Source of the DNA: Chitinophaga skermanii
GTDB lineage: Bacteria; Bacteroidota; Bacteroidia; Chitinophagales; Chitinophagaceae
Assembly: GCF_003259335.1 (NCBI RefSeq)
Contig: NZ_QLLL01000010.1
Location: forward strand, 62,001-126,000
Direction: 5' to 3'
Length of the DNA stretch: 64,000 nt
Position 1 is the first letter of the stretch; each line of letters opens with the position of its first letter. Shown piece by piece: positions 44,333 through 52,810 of the stretch. The notes beneath the pieces were generated by a model. The model was not told the DNA's origin and made no database searches. It was given only the letters and a program-made list of their open reading frames with translations. A program made the translations under genes and the position numbers.

Positions 44333-44741
44333 CCTCTTTCAGTAATTCCCATTCATTCAACCGTACCGCGATACCCGTTCTCAACGAGTTATTTACTTCC
44401 GATACTTTATCGGTATGTTTCAACAAGGCTTCTACTTGTTCCCGCGGCGCATTGGATTTAATCTTCACATCGAAACGCACATTCCGCGCTTGGGCAGGCT
44501 CGCCCGCCCAATCGGCGTTCACAATAATTTCTACCTCCAAAATTTCGATATTAAAACCCGTGGCCTCGCGGTATAACACATTGCAATAAGATGCCCCAAT
44601 CGACATCAATAACAATTCTTCCCCGCTAAAACCAATACCCATACCGCCTGCTCTTGGCGTTCTATCAATTGTTACGGCACGCGGGCCTGCCCATACAGTG
44701 GCTGCGCTTGTATCGTGAATGGTTTTCAGGTGTACTTGCAT
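44322..44741 (-). CDS. OsmC-family protein
   Basis: 139 residues of the OsmC/Ohr fold: an N-terminal beta region, 'FSGEELLLMSIGASYCNVLYREA' with the conserved Cys, then the 'LEVEIIVNADW' strand and 'LLKHTDKVSEVNNSLRTGIAV'. The first conserved Cys of Ohr enzymes is not obvious, so peroxidase activity is uncertain. Single gene, convergent with SprT. Confidence 0.8.
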   Translation of the reverse strand: MQVHLKTIHDTSAATVWAGPRAVTIDRTPRAGGMGIGFSGEELLLMSIGASYCNVLYREATGFNIEILEVEIIVNADWAGEPAQARNVRFDVKIKSNAPREQVEALLKHTDKVSEVNNSLRTGIAVRLNEWELLKEVKP

Positions 44742-44836
44742 AACGTGGGATTTTTCAATTATAATTTACGGAAAATATGTTTTCAATACTTCTAGAAATA
44801 AATTTTACACTAACATAAATGTTCATTATATTTATA

Positions 44837-44874
44837 TTGTTCATTGATCATAAAAAATATTACAATATGAACAA
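44837..44874 (+). promoter_or_regulatory. Inverted repeat at the start of the AbiE-type operon
   Basis: TTGTTCAT (44837-44844) and ATGAACAA (44867-44874) are perfect complements, 22 bases apart; the right arm contains the chosen ATG. A further GTTCATT lies at 44821. This is the placement expected for autoregulation by the antitoxin, as described for AbiEi proteins. Confidence 0.45.
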
Positions 44875-45916
44875 CCATAAAGTACAAGAAGATAAGATTC
44901 TAAGAGAAGCTATAAATGTGTTTTATCAAGAAACTTTAGGTCGAATAGTAATTCATCCCATTCATCCTCCGAGTACTGTAGGCAAGTTTACCCCTGATGC
45001 TCTTGTAAGCATAAGTTTACATAATAGTGAAATACAAGATCTTTTTGTTGAGATAAAAGGTGAGCTAAACCCTCATATAGCTTACCAGGTATTACATAAT
45101 TTAGGAAAGGAACCAACAAAGTGGTTGCTAGTTGCTAGATATATTCCTAATGACGTTAAAGAATTGTTTAAAACAAACAATATCAATTACATTGAATTAA
45201 CCGGGAATATGTATATAAATATCAAAGGGGTTTATATATATATCACGGGTAGAAATAGCTCAAAAGCCAGGGTAACTACACTTGGTAAATTATGGAAGCC
45301 GGCTGGATTAAAATTCTTATTAGCTATTATTTCTAATCCTAATCGTATAAATGATTCTTACCGCGACATTGCTTCCTCTGCCGGTATTGCACTAGGTAAT
45401 ATAAGTACATTGATGGGTGAGTTAAAGGATGAGAAATTCATTGAGTCTAATGATGAGGGGAAATATCAAATTATTAATAAAAAAACACTTATTAATCGTT
45501 GGGTGGAATTATACCACGCAATAATGAAACCTAAACTATACAGTGGCACTTACAGATTTCTCAACTTAGATGTACAAATGAAGTGGAGTACAATTGAGAA
45601 TGCAGAAATATATTGGGGCGGGGAACCTGGGGCAGATATTATCACGAATAATCTTACTCCTAATGATTTCACTTTTTTCACCTCATTAAATGGCAATGAA
45701 TTAGTAAAGAAGCTTTTAATCATACCTGACAAAAATGGGAATGTAAAGTCCTACAATAAATTCTGGGGCGATATTACCACTGAAAAAATTCGACCTTCTA
45801 AAGAAACCGATGCCCTATCCGCCCCCCCATTACTAATCTATGCAGATTTAATCCATAGTCTTGATAGTAGAAATCAAGAACTAGCTAATACCATCAAAGA
45901 AAAATATCTATTATGA
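44867..45916 (+). CDS. Type IV toxin-antitoxin AbiEi-like antitoxin with PD-(D/E)XK-like N-terminus
   Basis: 349 residues. The N-terminal part (about 1-115) has the order of a PD-(D/E)XK nuclease-like fold: P43-D44 in 'KFTPDAL' and E62-I-K64 in 'FVEIKGE', about 18 residues apart. A winged helix-turn-helix follows (about 130-195, 'YRDIASSAGIALGNISTLMGEL'), then a domain of about 130 residues of unknown fold. This fits an AbiEi_2-type antitoxin. The 3' end overlaps the toxin gene by 4 bases. The DNA is AT-rich with many ATA codons compared with the neighbours. An upstream ATG (44819) would add 16 hydrophobic residues and seems wrong. Confidence 0.75.
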   Translation: MNNHKVQEDKILREAINVFYQETLGRIVIHPIHPPSTVGKFTPDALVSISLHNSEIQDLFVEIKGELNPHIAYQVLHNLGKEPTKWLLVARYIPNDVKELFKTNNINYIELTGNMYINIKGVYIYITGRNSSKARVTTLGKLWKPAGLKFLLAIISNPNRINDSYRDIASSAGIALGNISTLMGELKDEKFIESNDEGKYQIINKKTLINRWVELYHAIMKPKLYSGTYRFLNLDVQMKWSTIENAEIYWGGEPGADIITNNLTPNDFTFFTSLNGNELVKKLLIIPDKNGNVKSYNKFWGDITTEKIRPSKETDALSAPPLLIYADLIHSLDSRNQELANTIKEKYLL

Positions 45917-46698
45917 TCCATGATATATTAACCCCAGAAATACTGGACCTCCTTGGTGATTTGGAAACAATCCTTGAAAAGCGGAATATTCCATATTACA
46001 TAGTTGGTGCAGTTGCTCGAGATATAAACTTTGCCCAAGCAACTAAAAAACCAATGAGAAAAACAAATGATGTAGATATAGCGGTAATGCTAGGATCTGA
46101 AGAGGAATTTCAATCATTAAAACAAGAATTAATTGCCTCTACATTATTTAATGCACATCCCACTGAATTGATCAAATTTATTTACAAGGAATCTATTGAA
46201 GTAGATATTCTCCCATTTGGGGGAATTGAAAATAATGATGAAACAATTATTACGCAACCAAGGGTTTTTGCGTTAAATGTGCCAGGGTTTAAGGAAATAC
46301 TCCCGAATGTGAACGAATACACCACCTCCAAAGGAAAGAAACTCAACGTTTGCCCGCTTGAAGGTATTATACTTTTAAAAATCATTGCAAATAACGATAG
46401 GCCTGGCAGAATTAAAGACATTACTGACATAGAAGATATTATCACTTCCTATTTAGATTTAAAAGGCTATGATATTTACCAAAAAGACTCAGATGTATTA
46501 GACTTTTATGATACAAGTGAAAATGAATATCTGCAGCTTGTAAATGCTAGAATTATAGGAAGACAAATAAGCAGGATTTTAAATAACAATAGTCATTTAA
46601 GAAAGCGCATTCTAACGATTCTTGACAATAAAAGGTCTGTCAAATACTGGCCAGAAATTGCTGCTGGAATTAGGGACATGAATATTCTTGACGAGTAA
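45913..46698 (+). CDS. AbiEii/AbiGii-type nucleotidyltransferase toxin
   Basis: 261 residues of the polymerase-beta-like nucleotidyltransferase superfamily: the fold begins near residue 28 ('YYIVGAVARD', G32), the metal-binding pair is D53 and D55 in 'KTNDVDIAV', and the third acidic residue is probably D98 in 'IEVDILP'. AbiEii toxins transfer nucleotides to cell targets (tRNA in studied relatives) and act in type IV toxin-antitoxin or phage-exclusion systems. Start overlaps the antitoxin stop (ATGA). Same AT-rich composition as its partner. Confidence 0.82.
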   Translation: MIHDILTPEILDLLGDLETILEKRNIPYYIVGAVARDINFAQATKKPMRKTNDVDIAVMLGSEEEFQSLKQELIASTLFNAHPTELIKFIYKESIEVDILPFGGIENNDETIITQPRVFALNVPGFKEILPNVNEYTTSKGKKLNVCPLEGIILLKIIANNDRPGRIKDITDIEDIITSYLDLKGYDIYQKDSDVLDFYDTSENEYLQLVNARIIGRQISRILNNNSHLRKRILTILDNKRSVKYWPEIAAGIRDMNILDE

Positions 46699-46704
46699 TA
46701 ACAG

Positions 46705-46740
46705 AAAGGCCGTCTCAATAATATTGAGACGGCCTTTTTA
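46705..46740. terminator. Terminator between the AbiE pair and yidC
   Basis: A near-perfect palindrome, AAAGGCCGTCTCAAT/ATTGAGACGGCCTTT, with T residues on the plus strand. Serves the plus-strand toxin gene and probably also yidC. Confidence 0.85.
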
Positions 46741-46760
46741 TATCAAAATACTGAACGCGC

Positions 46761-48578
46761 TTATTTTTTACCTTTTTTCGCTTGCTCCTGCATTTCTTGT
46801 TGTCTTTTTTGCATTTCTTCTAAACGTTCTGACCATTTAGATTTCTTTGGTCCTTTCTTCTTATTCTCTTGAATTTGCAAGTGAATCTTATCGTGGTTGA
46901 TAACGAATTTCTGAATTACCCACTGCAACAAGATCGAAATTACGTTCGATAAGAAGTAGTAGAAAGTTAAGGCCGCCGCCAATTTGTTGAAGATACCTAA
47001 CAACATGATCGGGAACACAAACGGCATATACTTCATTACCGGGTTGCTTTGATCCGTCATACCACGGTTATAGAACGCCAAAATCAAGCTCGTGATCGTC
47101 ATTAAGATCGTGAACAATGAAATGTGGTTACCGTAGAATGGTACGTTGAAACCGAAGTTGTAGATAGAATCGTAGGTAGATAAATCCGTAGCCCATAAGA
47201 AGCTTTCTTGGCGAAGCTCGATAGAGGATGGGAAGAAGCTATACATGGCTACGAGGATCGGTAATTGTAACAATGCCGGTAAACAACCTCCTAATGGGTT
47301 TACACCTGCAGAACGGAACAATTTCATTTGCTCCATACCGAAACCTTGTTGATCATCGCCGAATTTAGCTCTCAATGCATCGATTTCTGGTTTCAATACC
47401 TTCATTTTCGCCGCAGAAACGTACGATTGGTAAGTGAATGGAGAAATCAATAAACGGATAAATACAGTCAACAAGATGATGATAACACCGAAGTTGCTGA
47501 TGAAACCGCTTAAGAAGTTAAATACAGGGATAATGATCCATTTGTTGATATACTTCACGAAGAAGAAGATACCAGATCCCAAAGGAATAATGCTTTCTAA
47601 GTCGATACCGAAAGATTTCAATGTTTTGAAGTGGTTCGGACCGTAGTAGATATCCATTGGGAATGAGTAAGCTGCCGAGTGATCGTAAGGAAGGTTCAAT
47701 GTGGTCATTGCTTGGCCTACGATGTTGCCGCTTTCCGGGATTTTAGTATTGATATCTGCGCTAGCAAAGTTTTCTTTCTTCGCTACCATGGTAACGTTGA
47801 AGAATTGTTGTTTCACACTCACCCAGTTTACCCTGTCTTCTAACTTTTCGTGGTTTTTGCTCGACAAAGTAAAGTAATCGTGTTTTTCATTCGCGTAACG
47901 GTAATGAACTTGGTTGTTCATACGTTCGTTGTTAATGTCTTGCTCTTGTTTATCGAACTGGAGGTTCCATTGGAAAGGCAAGGTATTACCCGCGATTAAG
48001 TTTTGCATACCTACAGCGTTAATGGTAAAGTTAACCATATAGCTACCAGGTGTAATGGTATAAACGTACTCGATGTATTTGCTTGGATCGATGGTATTCA
48101 AACGGTAGGTGATAGATTTATCAGAGGCGTTTGAAAGGGTGAAATACAGGTCGGCCGTGTTAAGGGAACTGTTATTCACGGGAATTTTAAGGCCCATACG
48201 GTTAAAAGAGCCTTGTTCTAAGAAAAGTGGTTTCTTATCGTAAGTTTTGTACTTCTTTAATTCAACGCTAGCCGGAGCACCACCTTTATTAGAGAATGTG
48301 ATTTTAAGGTCATCATTTTCCAATACTTGTGTTTGTTCTGTGCCAGTTGCTGCTGCTGCAAATGCGCCGTACTCGCTGTTCAATTTCGTGGAATCGATGC
48401 CCCCCGAAGGTAAAGTGGCTACAGGTGCGATTTGTTCCTTCGGCTTGTTCAAGTTGGCGATAGAATCTTGACGCTGTTTCTCTAATTGAGCTGTTTGTTG
48501 TTGGTTACTTTGGTAAAAGAAATATCCTACTGCTAAACCAATGATACATACGAGCCCGATAATCGTATTTCTATCCAT
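46761..48578 (-). CDS. yidC: Membrane protein insertase YidC
   Basis: 605 residues: an N-terminal membrane helix, a large periplasmic beta domain (about 60-330), and the five-helix 60KD_IMP domain (about 345-565, with 'LLTVFIRLLISPFTYQ', 'GGCLPALLQLPILVAMY', and a 'GMTDQSNPVMKYMPFV' loop). A Lys/Glu-rich C-terminal tail (about 570-605) is typical of ribosome contact. Downstream of pyrG on the same strand, separated by a long gap that holds a repeat. Confidence 0.96.
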   Translation of the reverse strand: MDRNTIIGLVCIIGLAVGYFFYQSNQQQTAQLEKQRQDSIANLNKPKEQIAPVATLPSGGIDSTKLNSEYGAFAAAATGTEQTQVLENDDLKITFSNKGGAPASVELKKYKTYDKKPLFLEQGSFNRMGLKIPVNNSSLNTADLYFTLSNASDKSITYRLNTIDPSKYIEYVYTITPGSYMVNFTINAVGMQNLIAGNTLPFQWNLQFDKQEQDINNERMNNQVHYRYANEKHDYFTLSSKNHEKLEDRVNWVSVKQQFFNVTMVAKKENFASADINTKIPESGNIVGQAMTTLNLPYDHSAAYSFPMDIYYGPNHFKTLKSFGIDLESIIPLGSGIFFFVKYINKWIIIPVFNFLSGFISNFGVIIILLTVFIRLLISPFTYQSYVSAAKMKVLKPEIDALRAKFGDDQQGFGMEQMKLFRSAGVNPLGGCLPALLQLPILVAMYSFFPSSIELRQESFLWATDLSTYDSIYNFGFNVPFYGNHISLFTILMTITSLILAFYNRGMTDQSNPVMKYMPFVFPIMLLGIFNKLAAALTFYYFLSNVISILLQWVIQKFVINHDKIHLQIQENKKKGPKKSKWSERLEEMQKRQQEMQEQAKKGKK

Positions 48579-48786
48579 GTAGTGAAATTAAAAAATTTGA
48601 GCAGCAAAGGTAAGCAAGAGAAGGCAAAGTGTGAAATGTAAGCGCAGGGAATGGAAGGTTATTTGGTTAATCTTTTAATAAAAATTGTTTCTTTTTGGTG
48701 ATAATACATATTTATATTGATTATTAATTGGTTATGGAAGGTTTTCTGGCTAGGCAGCAGCTTTGTATAATTAGCATTCATCCTAT

Positions 48787-48912
48787 TTGTTACTTTCTTT
48801 GCTTCTCTAAAGAAAGTAACCAAAGAAAGGAGGACAAACGGCAAATGTACTGCGTTGCCGTTTGATCGGGGCTGTGATAGAGCTTGGGTACTACTGTGCT
48901 GAAGGGCTGTGG
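48787..48912 (+). repeat. Structured dispersed repeat, copy 2
   Basis: Same architecture as 19385-19509. First hairpin GTTACTTTCTTT/AAAGAAAGTAAC (48789-48800 with 48809-48820), CAAAGAAAGG, second hairpin CAAACGGCAA/TTGCCGTTTG (48835-48844 with 48855-48864) with a 10-base loop, ATCGGGGC and a TACTGTG/GCTGT tail. Both stems fold although the second stem differs in sequence from copy 1. Confidence 0.85.
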
Positions 48913-48991
48913 GACGCTATTTAAGGGAGCGAGTGGGTTTGGTTGGTTGGATGTGCAGATATGGGTAAAATAGTGTTAGTATCAACATTAT

Positions 48992-49023
48992 AAAAAAAGT
49001 CCTGCTAGTGGCAGGACTTTTTT
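48992..49023 (-). terminator. Terminator of pyrG
   Basis: AAAAAAAGTCCTGC/GCAGGACTTTTTT with a 5-base loop; T-run on both strands. Confidence 0.88.
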
Positions 49024-49045
49024 GGTATTGATCGTTAATTACTTA

Positions 49046-50701
49046 TTAGTCGTGTTGAGCAACTCTCTCTTCGTTGGCTTTGGCTTTGCCGTTTTTGTTT
49101 TCGGCGTAGCATTTAGCGGCTTTTACGAAGGAAACGAAAATTGGGGATGGTGCTTCCACGGTTGATTTCAATTCTGGGTGGAATTGGGCACCTACGAAGA
49201 ATGGGTGATTTGGTAATTCTACCATTTCAACTAAGCCTGTAGATGGATTTTTACCGGAAGGAAGCATGCCTGCTTTTTCGAATTGTTCTAGGAAGTCGTT
49301 GTTAAACTCGTAACGGTGACGGTGGCGTTCGCTGATAGAAGTTGCGCCATAGATTTCTGCGGCTTTGGAACCTGGGATCAGCTCACATTCGTAAGCACCT
49401 AAGCGCATGGTACCGCCTTTGGTGGTAATTTTCTTTTGTTCTTCCATGAGGTTGATCACAGGGTACTGTGTATCTGGGTTCATTTCAGAACTGTGTGCGT
49501 CTTTTAAGCCAATTACGTTACGTGCGTATTCTACTACAGCCATTTGCATACCCAAACAAATACCAAAGAATGGTAATTGATTTTCGCGGGCATACTGGAT
49601 AGCGGTGATTTTACCTTCGATACCACGTTGACCGAAACCAGGAGCTACTAATAAACCATCGAGGTTTTTTAGTTTTTCTGCTACATTCTCAGGTGTAATG
49701 TATTCAGAGTGAATATTTTGTACCACCACTTTACATTCGTTTACAGAACCTGCATGTACGAATGATTCGAGGATGGATTTGTACGCATCTTGTAATTCAA
49801 CGTATTTACCGATTAAACCAATGGTAACCTTTGTTTTAGGATACTTCAATTTATCGAGGAACTCACGCCATTTTGTTAATTCTGGGTCTTTTCCTACCGG
49901 TAAACCGAGCTTTTTAAGGGTAATTACGTCCAATTTCTCGCGTTGCATTTCTAAAGGAACTTCGTAAATAGTTGGTACGTCGTTCGCTTCAATAACGGCA
50001 TCTACTTGTACGTTACAGAACTGCGCAATTTTCTTTTTCAAATCGCGGTATAACGGTTCTTCTGTACGGCACACGATAATATCGGGGTGTACACCGTTTT
50101 CGCTCAACATACGAACAGAGTGCTGCGTAGGTTTTGTTTTTAATTCTTTCGCTGCGCGGAGATAAGGAATCAATGTTAAGTGCACCACTAAGCAATCCTC
50201 TTCTTCCAATTCCCATTGTAATTGACGAACCGCCTCGATGTACGGGAGCGATTCAATATCACCCACAGTACCACCCAACTCGGTAATCACGATGTCGAAC
50301 TTATTGTCTTTACCCAATAAAAGGATACGACGTTTGATCTCGTCGGTGATATGCGGGATTACTTGCACGGTTTTACCGAGGTAAGCACCTTCCCTTTCCT
50401 TGTTAATAACAGTTTGGTAAATTCTTCCCGTTGTAACGTTGTTCGCCTGGGAAGTGGGCGTGTTTAAAAAACGCTCGTAGTGTCCTAAGTCCAAATCTGT
50501 TTCTGCACCATCTTCGGTTACATAACATTCCCCATGTTCATATGGGTTTAAGGTTCCCGGATCCACATTAATATATGGATCGAATTTCTGAATAGTCACT
50601 TTAAAGCCGCGCGCTTGCAATAGTTTAGCAAGAGATGCTGCTATAATTCCTTTACCCAATGAGGAAGTAACACCTCCTGTAACGAAGATATATTTTGCCA
50701 T
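49046..50701 (-). CDS. pyrG: CTP synthase
   Basis: Converts UTP to CTP using glutamine-derived ammonia. 551 residues: an N-terminal synthetase domain ('KYIFVTGGVTSSLGKG', 'QKFDPYINVDPG', 'TITELGGTVGDIES'-like segment) and a C-terminal class I glutamine amidotransferase domain (about 300-535) with the nucleophile Cys in 'FGICLGMQ' and the His/Glu in 'QFHPEL'. The frame runs upstream to 50788; the family start (MAKYIFVTGG) is at 50701. Confidence 0.96.
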   Translation of the reverse strand: MAKYIFVTGGVTSSLGKGIIAASLAKLLQARGFKVTIQKFDPYINVDPGTLNPYEHGECYVTEDGAETDLDLGHYERFLNTPTSQANNVTTGRIYQTVINKEREGAYLGKTVQVIPHITDEIKRRILLLGKDNKFDIVITELGGTVGDIESLPYIEAVRQLQWELEEEDCLVVHLTLIPYLRAAKELKTKPTQHSVRMLSENGVHPDIIVCRTEEPLYRDLKKKIAQFCNVQVDAVIEANDVPTIYEVPLEMQREKLDVITLKKLGLPVGKDPELTKWREFLDKLKYPKTKVTIGLIGKYVELQDAYKSILESFVHAGSVNECKVVVQNIHSEYITPENVAEKLKNLDGLLVAPGFGQRGIEGKITAIQYARENQLPFFGICLGMQMAVVEYARNVIGLKDAHSSEMNPDTQYPVINLMEEQKKITTKGGTMRLGAYECELIPGSKAAEIYGATSISERHRHRYEFNNDFLEQFEKAGMLPSGKNPSTGLVEMVELPNHPFFVGAQFHPELKSTVEAPSPIFVSFVKAAKCYAENKNGKAKANEERVAQHD

Positions 50702-50890
50702 AAAAACTAAGTTCTGAAAGATACTTGACCTAAAGAGGAAGCTTGATTTGATTGGTGTATTGTCAAGTAATTTACTTCCGCAGGTCATGCAAAGTTACAA
50801 AAATTTGCACCCCTGCCAAGTACTTTTTTTGTCATGCTGCCTCTAAAAACCGCTGAAACGCTGTACCAGTAAAGGTTATAATAGATATAC

Positions 50891-50922
50891 TTTGCAGATA
50901 AGTTTCCTTAACGTAATTTTGC
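50891..50922 (+). promoter_or_regulatory. Promoter of the acyl-CoA thioesterase gene
   Basis: TTTG at 50891-50894, 19 bases, TAATTTTGC at 50914-50922, 22 bases before the ATG at 50945: one of the clearest promoters in the window. Confidence 0.75.
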
Positions 50923-50944
50923 GCTTCGAAAACACGATCTTTTT

Positions 50945-51466
50945 ATGACCTTAACGCCAAAGAAAGCACAAGATTCCCTGATCATTATGACAGAACTCGT
51001 ATTACCCAACGATACGAACACGTTCGGTAACCTTATGGGAGGACGTTTAATGTATTGGATGGATATTGCGGCTGCTCTTTCTTGTATGAAACATTGTGCG
51101 GCCCCCGTAGTTACGGCGTCGGTTGATAATATTTCATTTGAAAATCCCATCAAGCTAGGTAACGTAGTACATATCGAAGCAAAAGTTACGCGTGCATTCA
51201 ACACTTCTATGGAAGTACATATGAAAGTATGGGGCGAAGACCCAGTTATGCAATACCGCTATAAAAGTAACGAAGCTTTCATGACGTTCGTTGCCCTCGA
51301 TCCTAATGGGAATTCTCGCCCGGTACCAGCTATCGTTCCGGAATCTGATGATGAAATCAAATTGTTCGAAGGCGCTTTGCGTCGTCGCCAATTACGTTTG
51401 ATCCTCGGCGGTAAAATGAAACCTGCAGATGCGAACGAGTTAAAAGCACTCTTCACAGAGCAATAA
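50945..51466 (+). CDS. Acyl-CoA thioesterase (YciA/BACH-type hotdog)
   Basis: 173 residues with the hotdog core of the YciA/BACH family: 'ELVLPNDTNTFGNLMGGRLMYWMD' with the catalytic Asn/Asp region, 'TASVDNISFENPIKLG', and a middle 'MKVWGED' strand. It acts on acyl-CoA in the cytoplasm; chain length is not predictable. Divergent from pyrG; terminator follows. Confidence 0.9.
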   Translation: MTLTPKKAQDSLIIMTELVLPNDTNTFGNLMGGRLMYWMDIAAALSCMKHCAAPVVTASVDNISFENPIKLGNVVHIEAKVTRAFNTSMEVHMKVWGEDPVMQYRYKSNEAFMTFVALDPNGNSRPVPAIVPESDDEIKLFEGALRRRQLRLILGGKMKPADANELKALFTEQ

Positions 51467-51488
51467 CATATTCATTTTTTTTCTATAG

Positions 51489-51518
51489 AAGGCTTCTACC
51501 GGGTAGAGGCCTTTTTTG
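51489..51518 (+). terminator. Terminator of the thioesterase gene
   Basis: AAGGCTTCTACC/GGTAGAGGCCTT (one mismatch), then a T-run. Confidence 0.8.
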
Positions 51519-51589
51519 TTTCCCCTAATCAACTTTTCCACTTATATTTATTACTACCAAAATCTACATCGTTAAACCCACAATTTGCC

Positions 51590-52597
51590 ATGAATCTACC
51601 ATTCATTTACCTCGTATGCGGCCTCGCATTAGGCCTGCAAGCTTGTTCCGTTAAAGCATCGAAACAAGAGCATATTGAACGCCAAAACAGCCAAATTAAC
51701 CAAGCTACTCGCCGTGAAATGCAAATCATTAGCGAGCAATTCATCCGCCAACTCGGCAAAGGTGATACCACGGCGGCCAAAAAAATGATGGCCCAACAAC
51801 TGGTGGATAACCTCGACCGTTTTCCAGCATTGAGTGCTGCTTTTGCCCGGGATTTCACCGGGCTGCTTACCCTTTTGGAAGAGGTAGAAGTGTTATCGGA
51901 TGGAAAAGAAGCAGTACATAACATCCAGTACGATTCGGAGTTACTGGGGAAATACAATTTCAAGTATTACATCGCCAACAAGCAAATGTACTTTGCCCAG
52001 TACTCGTTTGGCAACGATCAAAAGCAATTTTTGGTGTTACTGGGATTTGGAAGGGAGGATAAAGACAGTCAATGGAAGCTATTTAGGTTCTTTTACGGCC
52101 CTTACAGTTATTACCACAAGAATGCTGGCAGTTATTTCAACATGGCTCAGCAATACAAGCACAATAAGGACACCATGCAGGAATTATTGAACGCCTTCGC
52201 AGCACAGGCGTTATTGTCTCCTATTGGAGAAGCCTTAGAACTTGCTAACCAGGAAATTATCTATAAACATTACCAATCGGCCGTGAATGCCTTCGTACAG
52301 AAATACCCCACCGACTACCCTTTCCAACTGAAAGAAATCCCCAGTAAGCCAATGATTTATGCCTTCACTTTTAGTCCTAATGAGCAATCAGTAAGATTAA
52401 AAGTATCGCTGGTATCCAAAAAGTTCGATGATGAAGCCGGTTTACAAAAAGAACTGGAAGATATTACCGCGGTTTTAAAAACTAAGTTCCCCGGGATAAC
52501 CGGTGGCCAAACAGAGGTAGTATACTCCGTTTGTGATAAAGATTATGTCAATAATGCCGGATTCCGCTCGAAAGAAATGATTATCAAGGTGATATAA
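51590..52597 (+). CDS. Lipoprotein of unknown function
   Basis: Not recognised. 335 residues: a lipoprotein signal (lipobox 'LQAC', Cys19), a polar helix-rich part (about 25-100, 'REMQIISEQFIRQLGKGDTT'), a beta-rich middle ('FKYYIANKQMYFAQY', 'FLVLLGFGR'), and a C-terminal alpha/beta part. Probably anchored in the periplasm. Isolated plus-strand gene, convergent with the SusD gene; the 11-bp array lies in the gap. Confidence 0.75.
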   Translation: MNLPFIYLVCGLALGLQACSVKASKQEHIERQNSQINQATRREMQIISEQFIRQLGKGDTTAAKKMMAQQLVDNLDRFPALSAAFARDFTGLLTLLEEVEVLSDGKEAVHNIQYDSELLGKYNFKYYIANKQMYFAQYSFGNDQKQFLVLLGFGREDKDSQWKLFRFFYGPYSYYHKNAGSYFNMAQQYKHNKDTMQELLNAFAAQALLSPIGEALELANQEIIYKHYQSAVNAFVQKYPTDYPFQLKEIPSKPMIYAFTFSPNEQSVRLKVSLVSKKFDDEAGLQKELEDITAVLKTKFPGITGGQTEVVYSVCDKDYVNNAGFRSKEMIIKVI

Positions 52598-52647
52598 CAA
52601 GTAGCTTTAGCTCAAAATCACTTAACTACTTCATTATTAATAAAATA

Positions 52648-52741
52648 GATAGGGGGAGGATAGGCTTAGGATAGGGTGGAGATAGGCTTTAGATAGGGTG
52701 GAGATAGGGTGAGGATAGGCTATTATCGATAAAAGGATAGG
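52648..52741. repeat. Array of 11-bp units with GATAGG core
   Basis: GATAGG starts at 52648, 52659, 52670, 52681, 52692, 52703, 52714 and 52736: exact 11-base steps, with the single slot at 52725 degenerate (ATCGATAAAAG). The five bases between cores vary (GGGAG, CTTAG, GTGGA, CTTTA, GTGGA, GTGAG). No coding role is possible at that period without shifting frame. Confidence 0.88.
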
Positions 52742-52763
52742 GTTATACTAGTATTTCTATAGA

Positions 52764-52790
52764 AAAGGCTGCTTCTTGGAAGCAGCCTTT
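52764..52790. terminator. Terminator between the lipoprotein and SusD genes
   Basis: AAAGGCTGCTTC/GAAGCAGCCTTT with a 3-base loop. It lies 20 bases past the SusD stop codon on the minus strand. The T-run is short on both strands. Confidence 0.75.
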
Positions 52791-52810
52791 ATGTTAAAGT
52801 TAATTATTTC

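Larger units (their letters stand above)
48579..49045. other. Gene-free region between pyrG and yidC
   Basis: About 470 bases: 200 bases upstream of yidC with no recognisable content beyond AT-rich DNA, then copy 2 of the structured repeat, and the pyrG terminator. No supported coding sequence. Confidence 0.7.

Noticed and set aside
46705..46740. Long palindrome as an attachment site of the AbiE island
   Set aside because: It fits a terminator fully, and no matching sequence exists on the other side of the gene pair.
48659..48844. Minus-strand open frame of 61 codons in the pyrG-yidC gap
   Set aside because: Part of the structured repeat read as protein; no recognisable domain.
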